DNA of 64,000 nucleotides, from assembly GCA_003255025.1 (NCBI GenBank), contig QANY01011432.1:62001-126000 (forward strand). Direction: 5' to 3'. The stretch's first letter is position 1. Every line of letters begins with the position of its first letter. The position numbers were made by a program, and so were the translations under genes. Shown piece by piece: positions 11,213 through 22,814 of the stretch. The notes under the pieces are model-generated. The model was not told the origin of the DNA and did not search any database. It was given only the letters and a program-made list of their open reading frames with translations. The DNA comes from Datisca glomerata (Eukaryota > Streptophyta > Magnoliopsida > Cucurbitales > Datiscaceae).

Positions 11213-12346
11213 ATTTTTAGTGATTTTGTGTTGGAGTTTTAAAAAATATTTTTTATCATTAAGGCCGAACCGAAGAAACGAACTGTGAACTTCTCTAAAA
11301 ATTATTATTTGAAAACAACTTATGTTTTCGTTAACCTTGTTTACAGAAACTAAACTCGAAAAAAAAGTTCTCTACAATTAGTTTGCAGTACTTCAAAACA
11401 TTTGATACCTAACATATTTGTTAAATCTCCAAAATAAAAAACAATAATTTTTTTATTTTTCCACAAAAAAATTTCTAAAAATTATTATTGGAAGTAACTC
11501 TCAAACGGGTACTTGTCACATTTGGAGAGAAAAAAATGCCTAAAATGCCCCTCTACCCTATTCTCCTTAAAAAAACTCTTCTTACTCCCTTTTTATATCC
11601 GATTGAATTGAGTAGGTTTTCATATTGTAGTTCAAGCAAAGTACTTTACTTTTTTGTTTTCTCCAACTGCATTTCAATGTATTTAGTCTTTCGAACATTT
11701 GCTTCCGTTATCCGAACGACGTCAGTAAGTTTCCCCATGCTCGATACTAACTTACAATATGTTTTTCTTTTCTCCTGCTACAGGTGTTTCCTAATTTTTT
11801 CAATGCCCGTGATTTGAATACGTGATATTCAATCTATCTTCTTATTTTCGGAATGAATTTAGGAATTTTAAAGCAAGGATGGAATAAGGCAAAACAATAA
11901 AAGATAACAAGGGACATTTGGGTAATTACATCCAAAACAATGGTTAATTTTGGTTAAAGCTCTCAAGTGATCTTTTCTTCAAATAATTAACCCCTCCAAG
12001 AGAATGCTATTCCCCTACCCCCACCGCAACACCCCCCCCCCAAAAAAAAAAAAAACTTTGATTTAANCCCAAAAAAAAAAAAAACTTTGAATTGAAAGTA
12101 ATATTTCAAACAATAAAACCCCACCAACATACTTGAGCTTAAATAGGAAATCCATAATCGTACTTATTCATTAGATATTTCCAAGTCTTTTTATATTTAA
12201 TGGCCAAACAACTTGGGCAATGTTTGTTTAAAAAAAACAACTTGGGTAATATACCTTCCCGCAGAGCTCTACCTATGTCCATCATATATACTTCATATTT
12301 TCTCTCTATCGATCGATATTCTACAACGATAACTAATCGGTCGACG
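11213..12346. other. Intergenic region upstream of LOR2, with an assembly join
   Basis: No recognisable gene. The plus ORF 11488-11817 (109 residues) is Phe/Leu-rich with no domain I know. At about 12025-12085 the motif CCC-(A)13-CTTTGA occurs twice around a single N at 12067, which looks like two overlapping contig ends placed side by side. The 3' part (CATATATAC near 12283) may hold the old LOR2 promoter. Confidence 0.5.
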
Positions 12347-12848
12347 ATGGCTGAAGCAACGTCTCGCTACCCAGACCCAATGATCGTTGTAAGTCCTGAC
12401 TTCTGCGTCCCATACCCTATTGAACTTCAAATTGTGAAGAAGGTTATGACCCTCGAGACAGGCAGCTTCACTGTTACAGACGTTAATGGCAATGAGATGT
12501 TCAAAATCAACGGTTCTATTATTAGCCTTCATCATCGTCGTGTCCTTGTTGACACCTCTAATCATCCCATCATCTCTTTTGAAAACAAGGTTAATTATTT
12601 TTGTTCACGTACTGTTTATTTTGTTTATTTAATTTTTTGGGATATATTAACAATTAATTTTTTTAGTTTGTTCAGTTAATCAGCACTCATAGGAGGTGGC
12701 AAGTATTTAGAGGAGATAACCCAGAGTCAAAAGATCTAATTTTCAATGCGAAGAAATCATCAATGTTACAATTTAGGACACAATTAGATGTATGTTTGGC
12801 TGTTAATTCAGAGGAAGATGTCTGTGATTTCAAGTTCCAAGGCAGTTG

Positions 12849-13743
12849 TTAACAGGAAAAAATCACCTAAGACACATGTGCAAAGAAAATGTTGTAGCGG
12901 GGAACCTTCGCTTCCAGAACAGGGGACTATCGTTTCTGGAACGGGGGGGGGGGGGGGANNNNNNNNNNGGGGGGGGGGGGGGGTAATCGCTTCTGGAACA
13001 TGGGACATTCGCTTATGAAACGGGTGACAACCGCTTCTAGAACAGGGGGACAATCACTTTTGAAACGGGTGACTACCGCTTCTGGAACGGCGGGACAATC
13101 ACTTTTGGAACGGCGGGACACTCGCTTTTGGAATGAGGGGACTATTGCTTCCACAAGGGGACCATCACTCCCAGAATGGGAAAGAACAATAGAACGGGAA
13201 CCGATATCTCGAGAACGGGGAATCATTACCTCTTAGACAAGACAGAACATCAGAACGGAGAGGAGGGTTTAGACTGACAGTCAAGTGGTTGTGATTGATT
13301 GGCTAGACCCACAAGGAACCACCAAGTGGCTATGACTGATTGAGTTGCTGAGGACAAAACAACTGAAAAGAATGAGCAAAGTAAAGGAGGCCCACACCTG
13401 AAAGTAATCCCATCAGCCGAAAGTATAAGGTATGTGATCATCCCCTTTTTATTATTATTATAATTGTAAGATATATAAGTACAGACTCATGTAAAAAGAA
13501 GAGGAGGCAAGGAAGATACCTAAGCAAACCTCTACTAAAGGCACTACCCTTCCTCTCTTCTCTCATCAACAACTATGTAAAATCCTTGACACAAGTGAAT
13601 ATCAACAATCTTCAGGTCATTTTTCTTTCCTTTAAAGGTTTTCCATGTAAATGATGGTGTTTTTATTCTCTCTTTCTCTCTTCAAATTATGATCTTTATT
13701 ATTTGTTCGTATAGGATTTTTCATACCGAAAAAACCCTTTACA
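12849..13743 (+). mobile_element. 5' LTR of element L
   Basis: Ends CCCTTTACA just before TTGGTGCTTTCATTGAGAG. The U3 part (12890-13240) holds a degenerate minisatellite of about 25 bp (CGCTTCTGGAACGGGGGAC type). The block 13230-13420 (GAACATCAGAACGGA, TCAAGTGG, CCAAGTGGCTATGACTGATTG) matches the reverse complement of the element B LTRs. A TATA-like GATATATAAG lies near 13470. A 10-N gap inside a G run sits at 12959-12968. Confidence 0.7.
12959..12968. other. Assembly gap (10 N) in a poly-G tract
   Basis: Ten Ns are flanked by about 16 and 15 G residues. The gap lies in the U3 minisatellite of element L; its true length is unknown. ORFs reading across it as Gly or Pro runs are artefacts. Confidence 0.95.
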
Positions 13744-13745
13744 TT

Positions 13746-13764
13746 TTGGTGCTTTCATTGAGAG
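13746..13764 (+). promoter_or_regulatory. Primer-binding region of element L
   Basis: TTGGTGCTTTCATTGAGAG starts 2 bp after the LTR end and recurs, with one change, next to the right LTR of element B (minus strand, 24115-24133). This fixes both LTR ends. I do not assign the tRNA. Confidence 0.65.
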
Positions 13765-13794
13765 AGAGAAAAACTCAAGAAATCTCTCCCAAAA

Positions 13795-13907
13795 TGCCAA
13801 AAACAAAATCAAACTCCCCCATCAACAACGAAAGCGGGAACAAAAATGACAACAGGTTGGAAGCAGAGATGGGAAGGAAAACAAGTACAAAACTGGAAAG
13901 GGAATAG
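13795..13907 (+). pseudogene. Start of gag-like ORF of element L (fragment)
   Basis: ATG at 13795 opens a short Lys/Asn/Ser-rich stretch (MPKTKSNSPINNESGN...) that stops at 13907. Its position just after the primer site suggests the gag start. No capsid domain follows: the sequence passes straight into minisatellites. Confidence 0.35.
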
Positions 13908-14079
13908 AAAATGATAGACTCGTTCCTTGCATATTCGATTGGCTTATTTATTCTACATCATCATCAACTTCTAAAAAAAAGAAAGAGAGAGAGAGAGAGA
14001 GAGGAAGGAGATAAAAAAAGAAATCTATTCGAAAGAAGGATGAGTTAAAATAGAATATCGGAGTGAATAAGAAAAGAAG

Positions 14080-14270
14080 AGCTTAGAAAGCTCAGATCAG
14101 AAAAGCTCATAAGATTAAGACCAGAAAATCATATAATGCTCAAATCAGAAAAGTTCAGAAAGCTCAGATCAGAAAAGCTAAGAAAATTCAGAAAAGTTCG
14201 TAAAGCTCAGACTAGAAAAGCTTATAAAGCTCATATTAGAAGGGCTCAAAAATCTCAGATAAAAAATCTC
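14080..14270. repeat. AGAAAAGCTCAGAAAGCTCAGATC minisatellite in element L
   Basis: Irregular head-to-tail copies of a 20-28 bp purine-rich unit (GAAAAGCTCA). Looser versions (AGCTTCAG, GTTAGAG) continue to about 14420. Confidence 0.7.
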
Positions 14271-14579
14271 ATGAAATAAAAAAAGGCTTAAGAAAAGTTG
14301 AAGTTAGAGCTTCAGAAAAGTCAAAGTTATAGATTCAGAACAGAAAAGTTCAAGTTCAGAGCTTCAGCTCTTCAAAAAAGAAAAAGTTAGAGTGTTAGAA
14401 TTTCAGAACAGAAATCTGAAAGGATTTCATAAAAGAGATTTGTTAGAAAAGAAAAAAAGAGTTGGGAATGAATTTTAGAGAAAAATCTCGAGAGTAAAAA
14501 GCTAAGCAAAGAAGACCACATTCAAACCTTTTAGAAAGGGAAAGTCAAGAAAGTTGCCACTTAAACATTTTAGAATGGG

Positions 14580-15005
14580 AAAACCAAGGAGATTGCGTTC
14601 AAATGTCTTGAGAACTAGAAAGAAGTGTCATGACAGTGGGAAATGACATGTCTCGAGAATGAGAAAGTATTGAGAACGGGAAAGAAATACCATGACGGCG
14701 GGAAAGGAAATGTCTCAAGAATGGGAAAGTATTGAGAATGGGAAAGAAATGCCATGATGTCGAGAAAGGAAATGTCTCGAGAAAGGAAATGTCTCGAGAA
14801 AGGAAATGTCTCGAGCATGGGAAAGTATTGAGAATGGGAAAGTACTGAGAACGAGAAAGAAATGCCCTGACAGCGGGAAAGGAAATATCTCGAGAATGGG
14901 AAAGAAATGCCCTGACAGTGGGAAAGGAAATGTCTCAAGAAAGGAAATGTCTCTTGAACAGGAAAGTATTAAGAATGGGAAAGAAATACCCTAACGGCGG
15001 GAAAT
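14580..15005. repeat. Minisatellite of GGGAAAGGAAATGTCTCGAG type in element L
   Basis: Units combine GAGAATGGGAAAGTATT, GAAAGAAATGCCCTGACAGC and GGGAAAGGAAATGTCTCGAG in variable order, a higher-order repeat. The 107-residue minus ORF here (14615-14938) is only the repeat read through. Confidence 0.8.
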
Positions 15006-15459
15006 GAAATGTGTGGAAAAAATCATGACAATAGGAACGACTATAGTACAAAAAATGGGTACAACATCTACTATGGGAATGACAACAGAAACGAAAACAA
15101 CTATGAGTACAGAAATGGGAGCATGAAACAGAAACGAAAATGGCTATGAGTATGAAAACGAGAACAAAAAAAGAAAATATGGAAACAATAGAAACTCTAC
15201 CAACAAATGCGGAACGTCAAACTCAAACTCGTGCGATGCAATTATGGAACGATATACTTACTCCTTATTCATTTCAATAAATTATTATTGTTTTTGTACA
15301 AACATTATTGTCACAGATCTTAAACGTACGAAAGAAGGAAAACGAAAAATAAAAAAAGGGGAGAAACTCTATCGTTAAACCCGTATTGAAGAAAATGAGA
15401 GGACCTCGTCAATGAGCCCATAACAAAAATAGGAGAAACTCTATAAATGAGCCTGTAGT

Positions 15460-15770
15460 AAATCAAAACGGGGCCATGGTTCTACTGAAGGACCCTAAGT
15501 CATTGGGAGTGTCTACAGACACCATTTTCAGAAGAAAATCAAAATGGGGCCATGGTTCTACTAAATGAGCCTAAGTCCTTGGGAGTGTCTACAGACACTG
15601 TTCTCAAAAGAAAATCAAAATAGGGCTGTAGCTCTATTGAAGGAGCCTAAGTCCTTGGGAGTGTCTATGGACACTGTTCTCAGAAGGAAATCAAAATGAG
15701 GCCATGGTTCCATGGAAGGAGTCTAAGTCCTTGAGAGTGTTAACATGCATTGTTCTTAAAATAAAATATG
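15460..15770. repeat. Tandem repeat in element L, about 76-bp unit, 4 copies
   Basis: The landmark ATCAAAATGGGGCCATGGTT recurs near 15462, 15538, 15614 and 15689, with CCTAAGTCCTTGGGAGTG in each unit. Related to the reverse complement of the element A repeat, in the same orientation relative to element sense. Confidence 0.85.
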
Positions 15771-15803
15771 AAATCCTTTACAAGTTGGATGGAGAAATCT
15801 TGC

Positions 15804-17017
15804 TGTAAAACTTTTTTCCCGTCTCATTCAAGATTAAGGGAAAAATATTGATAAGGATAAATTTATGTGAGTATTAATGAGGTAGAGAGAAATGATGATA
15901 GTCAAAAATTATAAAGAGTAACTTCTCTTCTTTCTCTTTCTCGAGGGGGAAAGAAAAAGAGGGTCTTATGGAGGGAGGGGGATGGGCCCAGTCCCGTAGA
16001 AGGCGAGCTCCAATGGTTGTTGAGGGCCCCACATTTGATTGGATGGAGACAGATATATCAAAAGTCTTCAGTGAGGGTGGTTGTAAATCACTAGGTTCGA
16101 AGAGTTCTAAAAAAGGTGCTAACGGTAGTGGGACTCCTGCGGGTAATGAGAAGCTTAAAAAATGAAGGAAAAAAGACTTGTTGGGAGAGAAAGATGTTAT
16201 ATAAAAGGTGCTTTTCAAGCCTGAGTTGAATTGAAGGGGCCCGCCTCACCTCTCCCCTTCCTCACTAACTCCTGCTGGAATGAGTGGGCCTCAAACGATT
16301 TATACGCTTTCTGAAAAAAATCTCTCGGAGGAAAATAAGCTTCCACAATGGAACGGAACGTGGAGGATGTAGGTCCTTTCTCTTTTAGATCTTGGATCAT
16401 TTTCATTGTGCCATTTCCCTTTTGTCGAAAATGAGGACATCTTTAGGCCGGTTATTGTCGTGCCACATGGGCCTTATAAAGACTTTCGTAGTTGCATAAA
16501 TTTGATTAAAATAATAAATATAAGATGAGACACTCATCAAGCCTAGGGACAACACTTGCTCGTGAGGGTCCTCTCTACTCAGTATGGGTTCATTTCTCTT
16601 CCTTATTTTTCATCTGTCTTGCTCAGCCGTCCATCAATCACTGTCACTTGACGATTTCCTGTGGTTCCGATCCAATCAGTCAGAGCCACTTGGTAGTTTT
16701 CTAATCTGTCTTGTCCGTGTTACTCACTTTACTTAACCAAATACGACCACTTGATTGTCGGTCTGAACCCCTTTTTCCGTTCTGATGTTTTGTCCCATCC
16801 TTGAGCTGATGACCCCATTCTTGAGATGATAGTTCCCGTTCTCGAGATGATGATCCCCCGTTCTTGGAATGATGGGTCTCGTCCTTGAAGTGATGATCAT
16901 CAGTTTGTGAATATCTCACGATTTTGGTCCGCCACACGTTTCTACTTTCTGACGCTTTCCGCGAGTCCTGGGTAAGTCCCTTTGTCCATGTGGCAACAAA
17001 TATTTTTTACATGTTCA
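15804..17017 (-). mobile_element. 3' LTR of element B
   Basis: TGTAAAACTTTTTTCCC ... TTACATGTTCA, 1214 bp. Against the other LTR it has about 500 bp more between 15919 and 16468, which includes a minus-strand TATA motif (CTTTTATATAACATC, near 16196-16210). It contains a 26-bp U3 repeat (GATGATCCCCGTTCTTGAGA type, 16795-16880). The ORFs at 15874-16406 lie in the extra block and show no known domain. Confidence 0.8.
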
Positions 17018-17689
17018 TTTGCTCAAATTACTCTTCGGCGATGCTCATCAATGTACAATGAATTCTCTCAGCACGCGTCCCATTTTGAGAGAATGACTAT
17101 TCTTGATCCACTTTCATCAATTTGAGATCTTCTTTTATTCTGTAAAACATTAAGTGTTGCGCAAGAAAAAGTCATAAGTGTTTAAATAATGAGATGATGT
17201 ACCATCATTGCCTCGTTTCGAGGATTGCTGACACATTCCTGAAATTTCATTGTTCTTAATGTCGTTTTATCCTATCACGACACGCATGGGCGTAGGCTTC
17301 ATTTTTTCATTCCCCATGCGTGTTGCTTCATTTTATGGTTCTTACATCATGCGTGTTTCTGGCCCATTGGGTTTTTACTTCTCTAGTTGTCGTGTTGTCA
17401 TTGGCTCGCCAATTTTAGGTAGACTAGAAGTAATTATTTTGTTGTGTCTCTTCCCTATCCGTCTATTGTTTGCCTTTCCCCTTTTCAGAACTAATATCTT
17501 TTCATCTCTCTATCCATTAAACATTTTAATCTATTTTTGGCGTCCATAGCCTATATCACCTAGGTTTCCCTCATTTCTTTCTTTCTCACGCTCATTCCTA
17601 TCTTCTATAAGTTTTCCCTTCTTCCCTTCTTCGTCTTTGTTACCTCTTTTCTTCTCATCTTTTTTGTTTTGCATTCCTTCTTCCAGGTA

Positions 17690-18079
17690 ATGGAAGAACA
17701 CCCATTTAAGGTGACCATTCCCTTGGTTAGGTATAAGAACGAATTTAACCATTTTCTTGCCCTTCATAAGGACGCCTTCCTGCCAAACGTAGTCTGTGAT
17801 TTTGGGGAAGAAATCCCTAAATCATCCCCCTGTAATCCTCCCAACCAAATTTCTTTATCCCCAATGTACATAGCATTAGGTTTAAAGCTTCCATTCTCTC
17901 CTCTTTTCCAAGCATTTTTTACCACTTTCAACCTCGCCTCTTCCCAATATTCCCCTAGTACTTATATGGTTCTTCTAGGGATTGAGGCCTTCAATAGGAG
18001 GCATAATTTAAATATAGGGTGTCGTGTACATAGTGAAAAGGTGCGGACTATCCTATTGATTAGTTCCCCGTGCGAGTGA
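17690..18079 (+). pseudogene. Antisense extra ORF of element B, N-terminal part
   Basis: ATG 17690 opens MEEHPFKVTIPLVRYKNEF and runs 129 residues, to a stop at 18079. The central block SPMYIALGLKLPFSPLFQAF ... YSPSTYMVLLGIEAFNRRH resembles the putative gypsy-type transposon domain annotated in many plant genomes. The function is unknown. It lies on the strand opposite to gag-pol, between the tandem repeat and the 3' LTR. The upstream region (17250-17690) has a pyrimidine-rich leader like that of element A. Remnants further downstream suggest the original protein was longer. Confidence 0.65.
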
Positions 18080-18368
18080 TAAGTGGGGAGGACTAGTTAC
18101 TGACCTCCCCAGCAGAGATAAAGGATAGGAGGAGGGTACGCTCCTTATAGGTGGAAACTGGGGTGGTGACGGTCACTAGGTCATTCTCCACATCTAGGGA
18201 GAGTTCAATAAGTGGTCAGAGCCCTCCTTTTCCTTTATCTTTATGTTACTATTTTAACTTTGTTGTTTTCATTTATTTGAGTTTATCTTTACTAAGTTCT
18301 AACCTTTTTTGTAGATAAGAATCTAAACAAGAGATCTTTCACCCTGAAAGACGTTTCCGCGTGACTGT

Positions 18369-18710
18369 GTGTCGCCTATAAGTGTCCAGAGCGGGAGTGG
18401 AGGAATCTTCTCGACCCAAGGAGTTGCGCTTATTCCCGTTGCTGAATCTGTTGCCCTGTCATCTTCTGTGACAAAAGTTCCTTGGACTATTCCTGTTGCG
18501 ATCCCCGTTCCCGCCTTCCATCAAATCGTTTGGTCAAGCTCTTCAGATTCTTCAGAATCAGAACACGAAGGAAGAGGGTTTGATCAGGAAGAAAGAGATT
18601 ATGAGGCTCAACGTGAAGTTACTCGGGAAGAGGCAAAGGATGAGGACTTGATTTTTTGTTTCGCGTACAATGAGCTTGAAATGTCTAAGCGTCTGAGGAG
18701 CAATTTATAG
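18369..18710 (+). pseudogene. Antisense extra ORF of element B, acidic middle part
   Basis: The translated segment has a Ser/Val/Pro-rich start, then an acidic run (SSSDSSESEHEGRGFDQEER). Element A has an acidic stretch at the same relative place. It is separated from the N-terminal part by a stop and about 290 bp that may include a former intron (a TGTAG acceptor-like site near 18310). Confidence 0.45.
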
Positions 18711-19178
18711 GGGGTACCTGGCGAGGGTAAGCTTTAGAAAACAGGGAATGCTAGCTCTTCAGTTGCCGCTTCAGGGGGATGTTACTCCCCCCGTCCCCGA
18801 TCTTTCTGCCCCCGTAATCGATCACCCCGTTGCTGCTGAGGGGAGACAGCCGTGTCCCCCCTCTCGCTTGGGAAGAAGCTGGTCTCCCCTCCCTCTGGTT
18901 ATCCATATATTTCTGAGGAGACGAGTGTTTGACGATGGCGACAACACCCCACGGCTCCGTCGGTTGGAGCTGATGTTAGCTTTCAAAAGGATTCCTATTC
19001 TTCATATGTGCTTGCGAAGGGGATCATATCTGAGGTGAATGCTCTTGTACTCTGCCAGCTATCTATTTATGATAAGGTCATCAGCCTGACTCATGCTCTG
19101 ATACAGGTATTTTTGTTCTTGTCTTTCCTTGTGTTTTCCTAGGCAATTTTTCCTAATTTTGGCTAATAAGAACAGGCC

Positions 19179-19670
19179 GTGAGTTACCACAACGAGCTAC
19201 ATAAAGATATTCATGCTGCTGAGGAGGAGGTAGCTGACTATAGGAATAAGGTGATGGAGACCACCAAAGCTTATGGTGTTGTAGCCTCTAAACGGGATGA
19301 TCTCAAGAAGGTGGAGGCTGACCTTCAACGGGTTGTTACCCGTTTAACTTCCGTACTTGAATTGGCTATGGCTAAGCAGTAGAAGCTCGAGTGGTTTTTG
19401 TGGGAGGCGGAGAGGTTCAGCGAGATAAGTGGGGAGAACCTGTATATTGTTGAGGTAAGGTTGGCCGGGGAGGAGGACGCGTTGACAAAGTCAAGTGAAC
19501 CAGGGGCTAGTCTTGCGAACGAGTACCAGGCCATGGTCGACAATTATGAGCAGATGGCATACACGGCGGGTTATCATGACGTCAATACTGATAAGCCTCC
19601 CCGTATGTCACTGGTCTCCCTCCATGACGAGCCCATTGATCCCGAGGCTGAGCTTCCCATGAAGAATTAG
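19179..19670 (+). pseudogene. Antisense extra ORF of element B, coiled-coil C-terminal part
   Basis: Two ORFs in one frame, separated by a single TAG at 19379-19381. The first (DIHAAEEEVADYRNKVMETT, KKVEADLQRVVTRL) has heptad-like spacing of hydrophobic residues, a probable coiled coil. The second ends YTAGYHDVNTDKPPRMS then EPIDPEAELP. GYHD matches GYRD of element A. Confidence 0.5.
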
Positions 19671-20084
19671 CATCATTTTTCCTTTTCTCTTGCTGTTTTT
19701 CATTTTTCTTGTACTATTTTCTTTAGGAATTGATTTGTAACTTTCTTACTTTTTAATGAAATGATTCATTTCCTCATCATGCTTTTGCCATTTTCTTTCA
19801 TTTCTTTAGTAAAAGTTTATCCATCGACTTTGCCTTTTTAGTAAATCTCCACAAGTAATAAAAGGTATTTTTCATTTTAATGGTTTTCATTCAAGCAAAA
19901 TTATAAACTACTTAATCCTTTAAATACCCATAAGTTTATTTCAAGAAACGTTTACGCAAGAGTGCATTCACATGTTTTGTCCATTTCTACTTTTCATCTA
20001 TTTAAGGTTGGAACTTCCTTTCTGTTTATTACAAACGGGTTTTATTGGAGTCGCTTGCTTCCATAATGGCTCCTTCAGTTAATG

Positions 20085-20345
20085 CCATTGGTTCCTTCTG
20101 AAAGTAGGACTTATGAATTGCCCCTACTAAGGACTTTTTAGTGCCCTTAGTTTCCTCTAAGGAGTAAGACTTATGAACTGCGCCTCCCAATGAATTTTTA
20201 ATGCCCTTAGTTTCTTCTGGGAATATGACTTATGAACTACCCCCTTAAGGACCTTTTAATGTCCTTAGTTCCTTCTAGGAGTACGACTTATGAACTTTCA
20301 CTCTTAAAAACTTTTTAATGCCCTTAGTTCATTTTTTAGTAGTGG
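20085..20345. repeat. Tandem repeat in element B, about 59-bp unit, 4 copies
   Basis: The landmark GACTTATGAACTGCCCC recurs near 20107, 20166, 20226 and 20284, with TTTTTAATGCCCTTAGTT. It has the same position as the 79-bp repeat in element A but a different sequence. Confidence 0.85.
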
Positions 20346-20359
20346 TCCAGTGATGAGAG

Positions 20360-21400
20360 AAATTTGACGTCACTGTTTTTACATGGAAAACCTTTGTGAA
20401 AAAAACACGGGAAATATGTCTCATTATAATGGATCTTTTACAGAAAATATTTTTTCAAATGAATTATGTTCCATGGTTTCTGTAATTTCGTTACTTCTCT
20501 TGTTTCCAAGTGGTAATAACTTTCTCCTATTTTACGGATGATGTACACTCCTTCCCATATTGGCCCGAGCTTCCCTTTCTTTGAAAGATTTTTTTGAGGA
20601 CTAGTTCTCCTGTTTGGTATTCCCGTTTCCTTACTTTCTTCTGGAAATAAGATCTCATTTTCTGATTGTAATGGGCCATTCTGATAAGGGACGCTTCTCT
20701 TTTTCCGTCTAGTTCATCAGACCATTTTTAGGAGCTCTCCATTTTGTTGTTCATTTAGTTCGAATATGATGGTAGGGCTTCTAATTTCTACGAGAACGAC
20801 TGCTTCTGCTCCGTATGTTAATGCAAATGGGGTTTCTCCCGTAGTTTCTCTCGGGGTTGTTCTGTATGCCCATAAAACTACGAGTAGTTCTTCTACCCAT
20901 TTTCTATTACAAATTCCAGTTGTTTCTTCAGGTTATCAAGTATGACTCGGTTTGATCTTTCTGTTTACCTGTTCTCCTGTGGGTAGTAAGGTGTGGAGAA
21001 GCGATTCGTGATTTTCAGATATTTTCAAAATATCATTATCAAGTTCCCAGTGAATTGAAGTCTGTTGTCAGATGCCAAGATCTGGGAGATCTCATACCTG
21101 CACACCAAGTTCTTCCATAGAAAACCTTTTACACCTCACAAATTCTAGTAAAGGCTTCTGCCTCGATCCACTTAGTGCAATAGTCCATTGCAACCAACAA
21201 AAAAATATTTTTGGGTAGGTGCCATGGGGAGTGTCCCAATAATATCTAGGGCCCATTGCATGAACGGTCAAGGACTAGCCACGGTTTTAAGTTCCCAGGG
21301 AACCATTTTTGCTACGGGAGCACAACGCTGACACTTGTACATTTTTGCATACTATTTGGCATCTTGATGCATTTGAGGCCAGTAGTATCCTTCATTCATA
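20360..21400 (-). pseudogene. Gypsy integrase remnant of element B
   Basis: In minus sense, recognisable pieces in broken frames are KCQRCAPVAKMVPWEL (zinc-binding end), PFMQWALDIIGTLPMAP (first Asp region), SDNRLQFTG (second Asp region) and YYPQENR-TERS (Glu region), followed by the C-terminal ETTGETPFALTYGAEAVV-type stretch. Stops and frameshifts throughout. Confidence 0.75.
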
Positions 21401-21739
21401 ACTTTATAGGCTAGTGATCTGCCCCCATTGTGGTTTCCACATATGCCTTCATGAATTTTCGCTAGCACATACTAGGCTTCCTTTTCTCATAGGCACTTCA
21501 GGTACGATCATGCAAACATTTTCATATATAATATCTCGTTAATCATCGTGTACATGGTACTCCATTGTTGCATATTTTTGGAAAGTAGTTTATCTTTAGG
21601 AAGCATTTTTTCTTCAAGTAAACGAATTATGTTGTCCTGCCAACGGAGCTCCCGCTCAACTTCTACATCCGCCACGTTAGTCAATGGGAGTGAGATGCTC
21701 AGTTCTTTTAGAACTTCTACGGGGACGTTCCTTCTGTTA

Positions 21740-22740
21740 GGGAGGCGTAATAAAGATCATAGGTTTACTAACGCATCATCATGCATGTTCTTAGTTCTCA
21801 GAATTTTCTGGATTTTGTAATCTTTTGGCGTACTGAGGAGATCCTTCGCCCGTCGTAAGTATTTTATCATCCGTTCATCTTTTGCTATGTATTCCCCCAA
21901 GACCTGTTTTATGATTAACATGGAATCGTAGAAAATCTTAACCTTAGTTACCTCACATCCTTGTAGAAGGGATGCTCCCGTGATCACTGATTCATACTCT
22001 GCTTTATTATTTGATGCATTAAATTTTAAGGAGATGGAGTGCTCTAATATTTCCCTGAAGGGAGTTTGTGCCCCCACCCCTGCTCATGCTCCTCTACTGT
22101 TTGAAGCACCATCAATAAATAGCGTCCAATTTCTCCCATTTTGTGGGTAATCTGTTCAACTTCCCCTCCCATGAAGTCGGCTACGAAATTCGCTAATGCC
22201 TATCCTTTTATTGAAGCTCGGGGCTCATAACTAATGTCCTATTGGTTCAACTCAATTGACCATTTTCTATTCTCTCGCTTGCCTCCGTCGAGTGTAGAAG
22301 GCTTTTAATGGGAGAATCAATCGATACATTGATGATGTGCACTTGGAAGTAGGGCATCGACTTACGTGCTGTAGTTACAACTACCAGTACTAGTTTCTCC
22401 ATTCGTTTATATTTTGTTTGCGTTGCTACAAGACTTTTACTTATAAAGTATACATGTTTTTGTTTCCTTTGTTCTTCTTTGATGAGTACCGCGCTGACTG
22501 CCCCCATTGAGATGGCTGCGTACAACAGAAGTTGCTCACCGAGAATATGTTTGGAGAGTAAATGGGGGTAGTCAGGTACTCCTTAATTTTGGTAAAGGCT
22601 TCAACACAGTCCTCATTCCAACCACTCATGGAGTTTTTTGTAATCTTTTGAAGAAAGGTTTGCATCTGTCCGTTGACCTGAAGATGGAACTGTTCAGGGA
22701 GGCCAATAAATGTCTTTATCATCGTAGTTAGATTCATTAG
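21740..22740 (-). pseudogene. RT C-terminal end and RNase H of element B
   Basis: The minus ORF 22441-22737 has WNEDCVEAFTKIKEYLTTP, the end of gypsy RT. ORF 22247-22525 has AVSAVLIKEEQRKQKHVYFI and YKRMEKLVLVVVTTARK, the RT/RNase H region. ORF 21757-22077 has FNASNNKAEYESVITGASLL, the conserved N-x-A-E-Y core of RNase H. They follow each other in order but in different frames. RT catalytic YxDD is absent: the sequence upstream jumps to gag at about 22800. Confidence 0.8.
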
Positions 22741-22814
22741 TGAATGGGGCTGATATTTTCAGCCAAGGGTTGTCTTTAATTGTCTCCAATATTTGGTTAA
22801 CAGGGTTGGTCAAC

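Larger units (their letters stand above)
12849..15782 (+). mobile_element. Element L, internally deleted gypsy element in LOR2 exon 2
   Basis: Bounded by the 5-bp duplication AGTTG at 12844-12848 and 15783-15787. It starts TTAACAGGAAAAAAT (compare TGAACAAGTAAAAAAT of the element B LTR) and ends CCTTTACA, the LTR terminus used by this family. It contains a 5' LTR (12849-13743), a primer-site motif, a short leader or gag start, minisatellites and a 76-bp tandem repeat. There is no pol. The 3' LTR seems lost except for its last bases. Sense is plus, opposite to element B. Confidence 0.75.

Noticed and set aside
11488..11817. 109-residue plus ORF as a gene
   Set aside because: No start context, domain, intron signals or conserved motif; Phe/Leu bias is expected in AT-rich DNA.
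12927..13236. ORFs across the N gap with Gly or Pro runs
   Set aside because: They depend on the poly-G tract and placeholder Ns.
14615..14994. Ser/Phe-rich ORFs in 14600-15000
   Set aside because: They are translations of the purine-rich minisatellite of element L.
18748..19038. 96-residue ORF as a separate protein
   Set aside because: Pro/Arg-rich out-of-frame stretch of the decayed antisense ORF of element B; no domain and no counterpart in element A.
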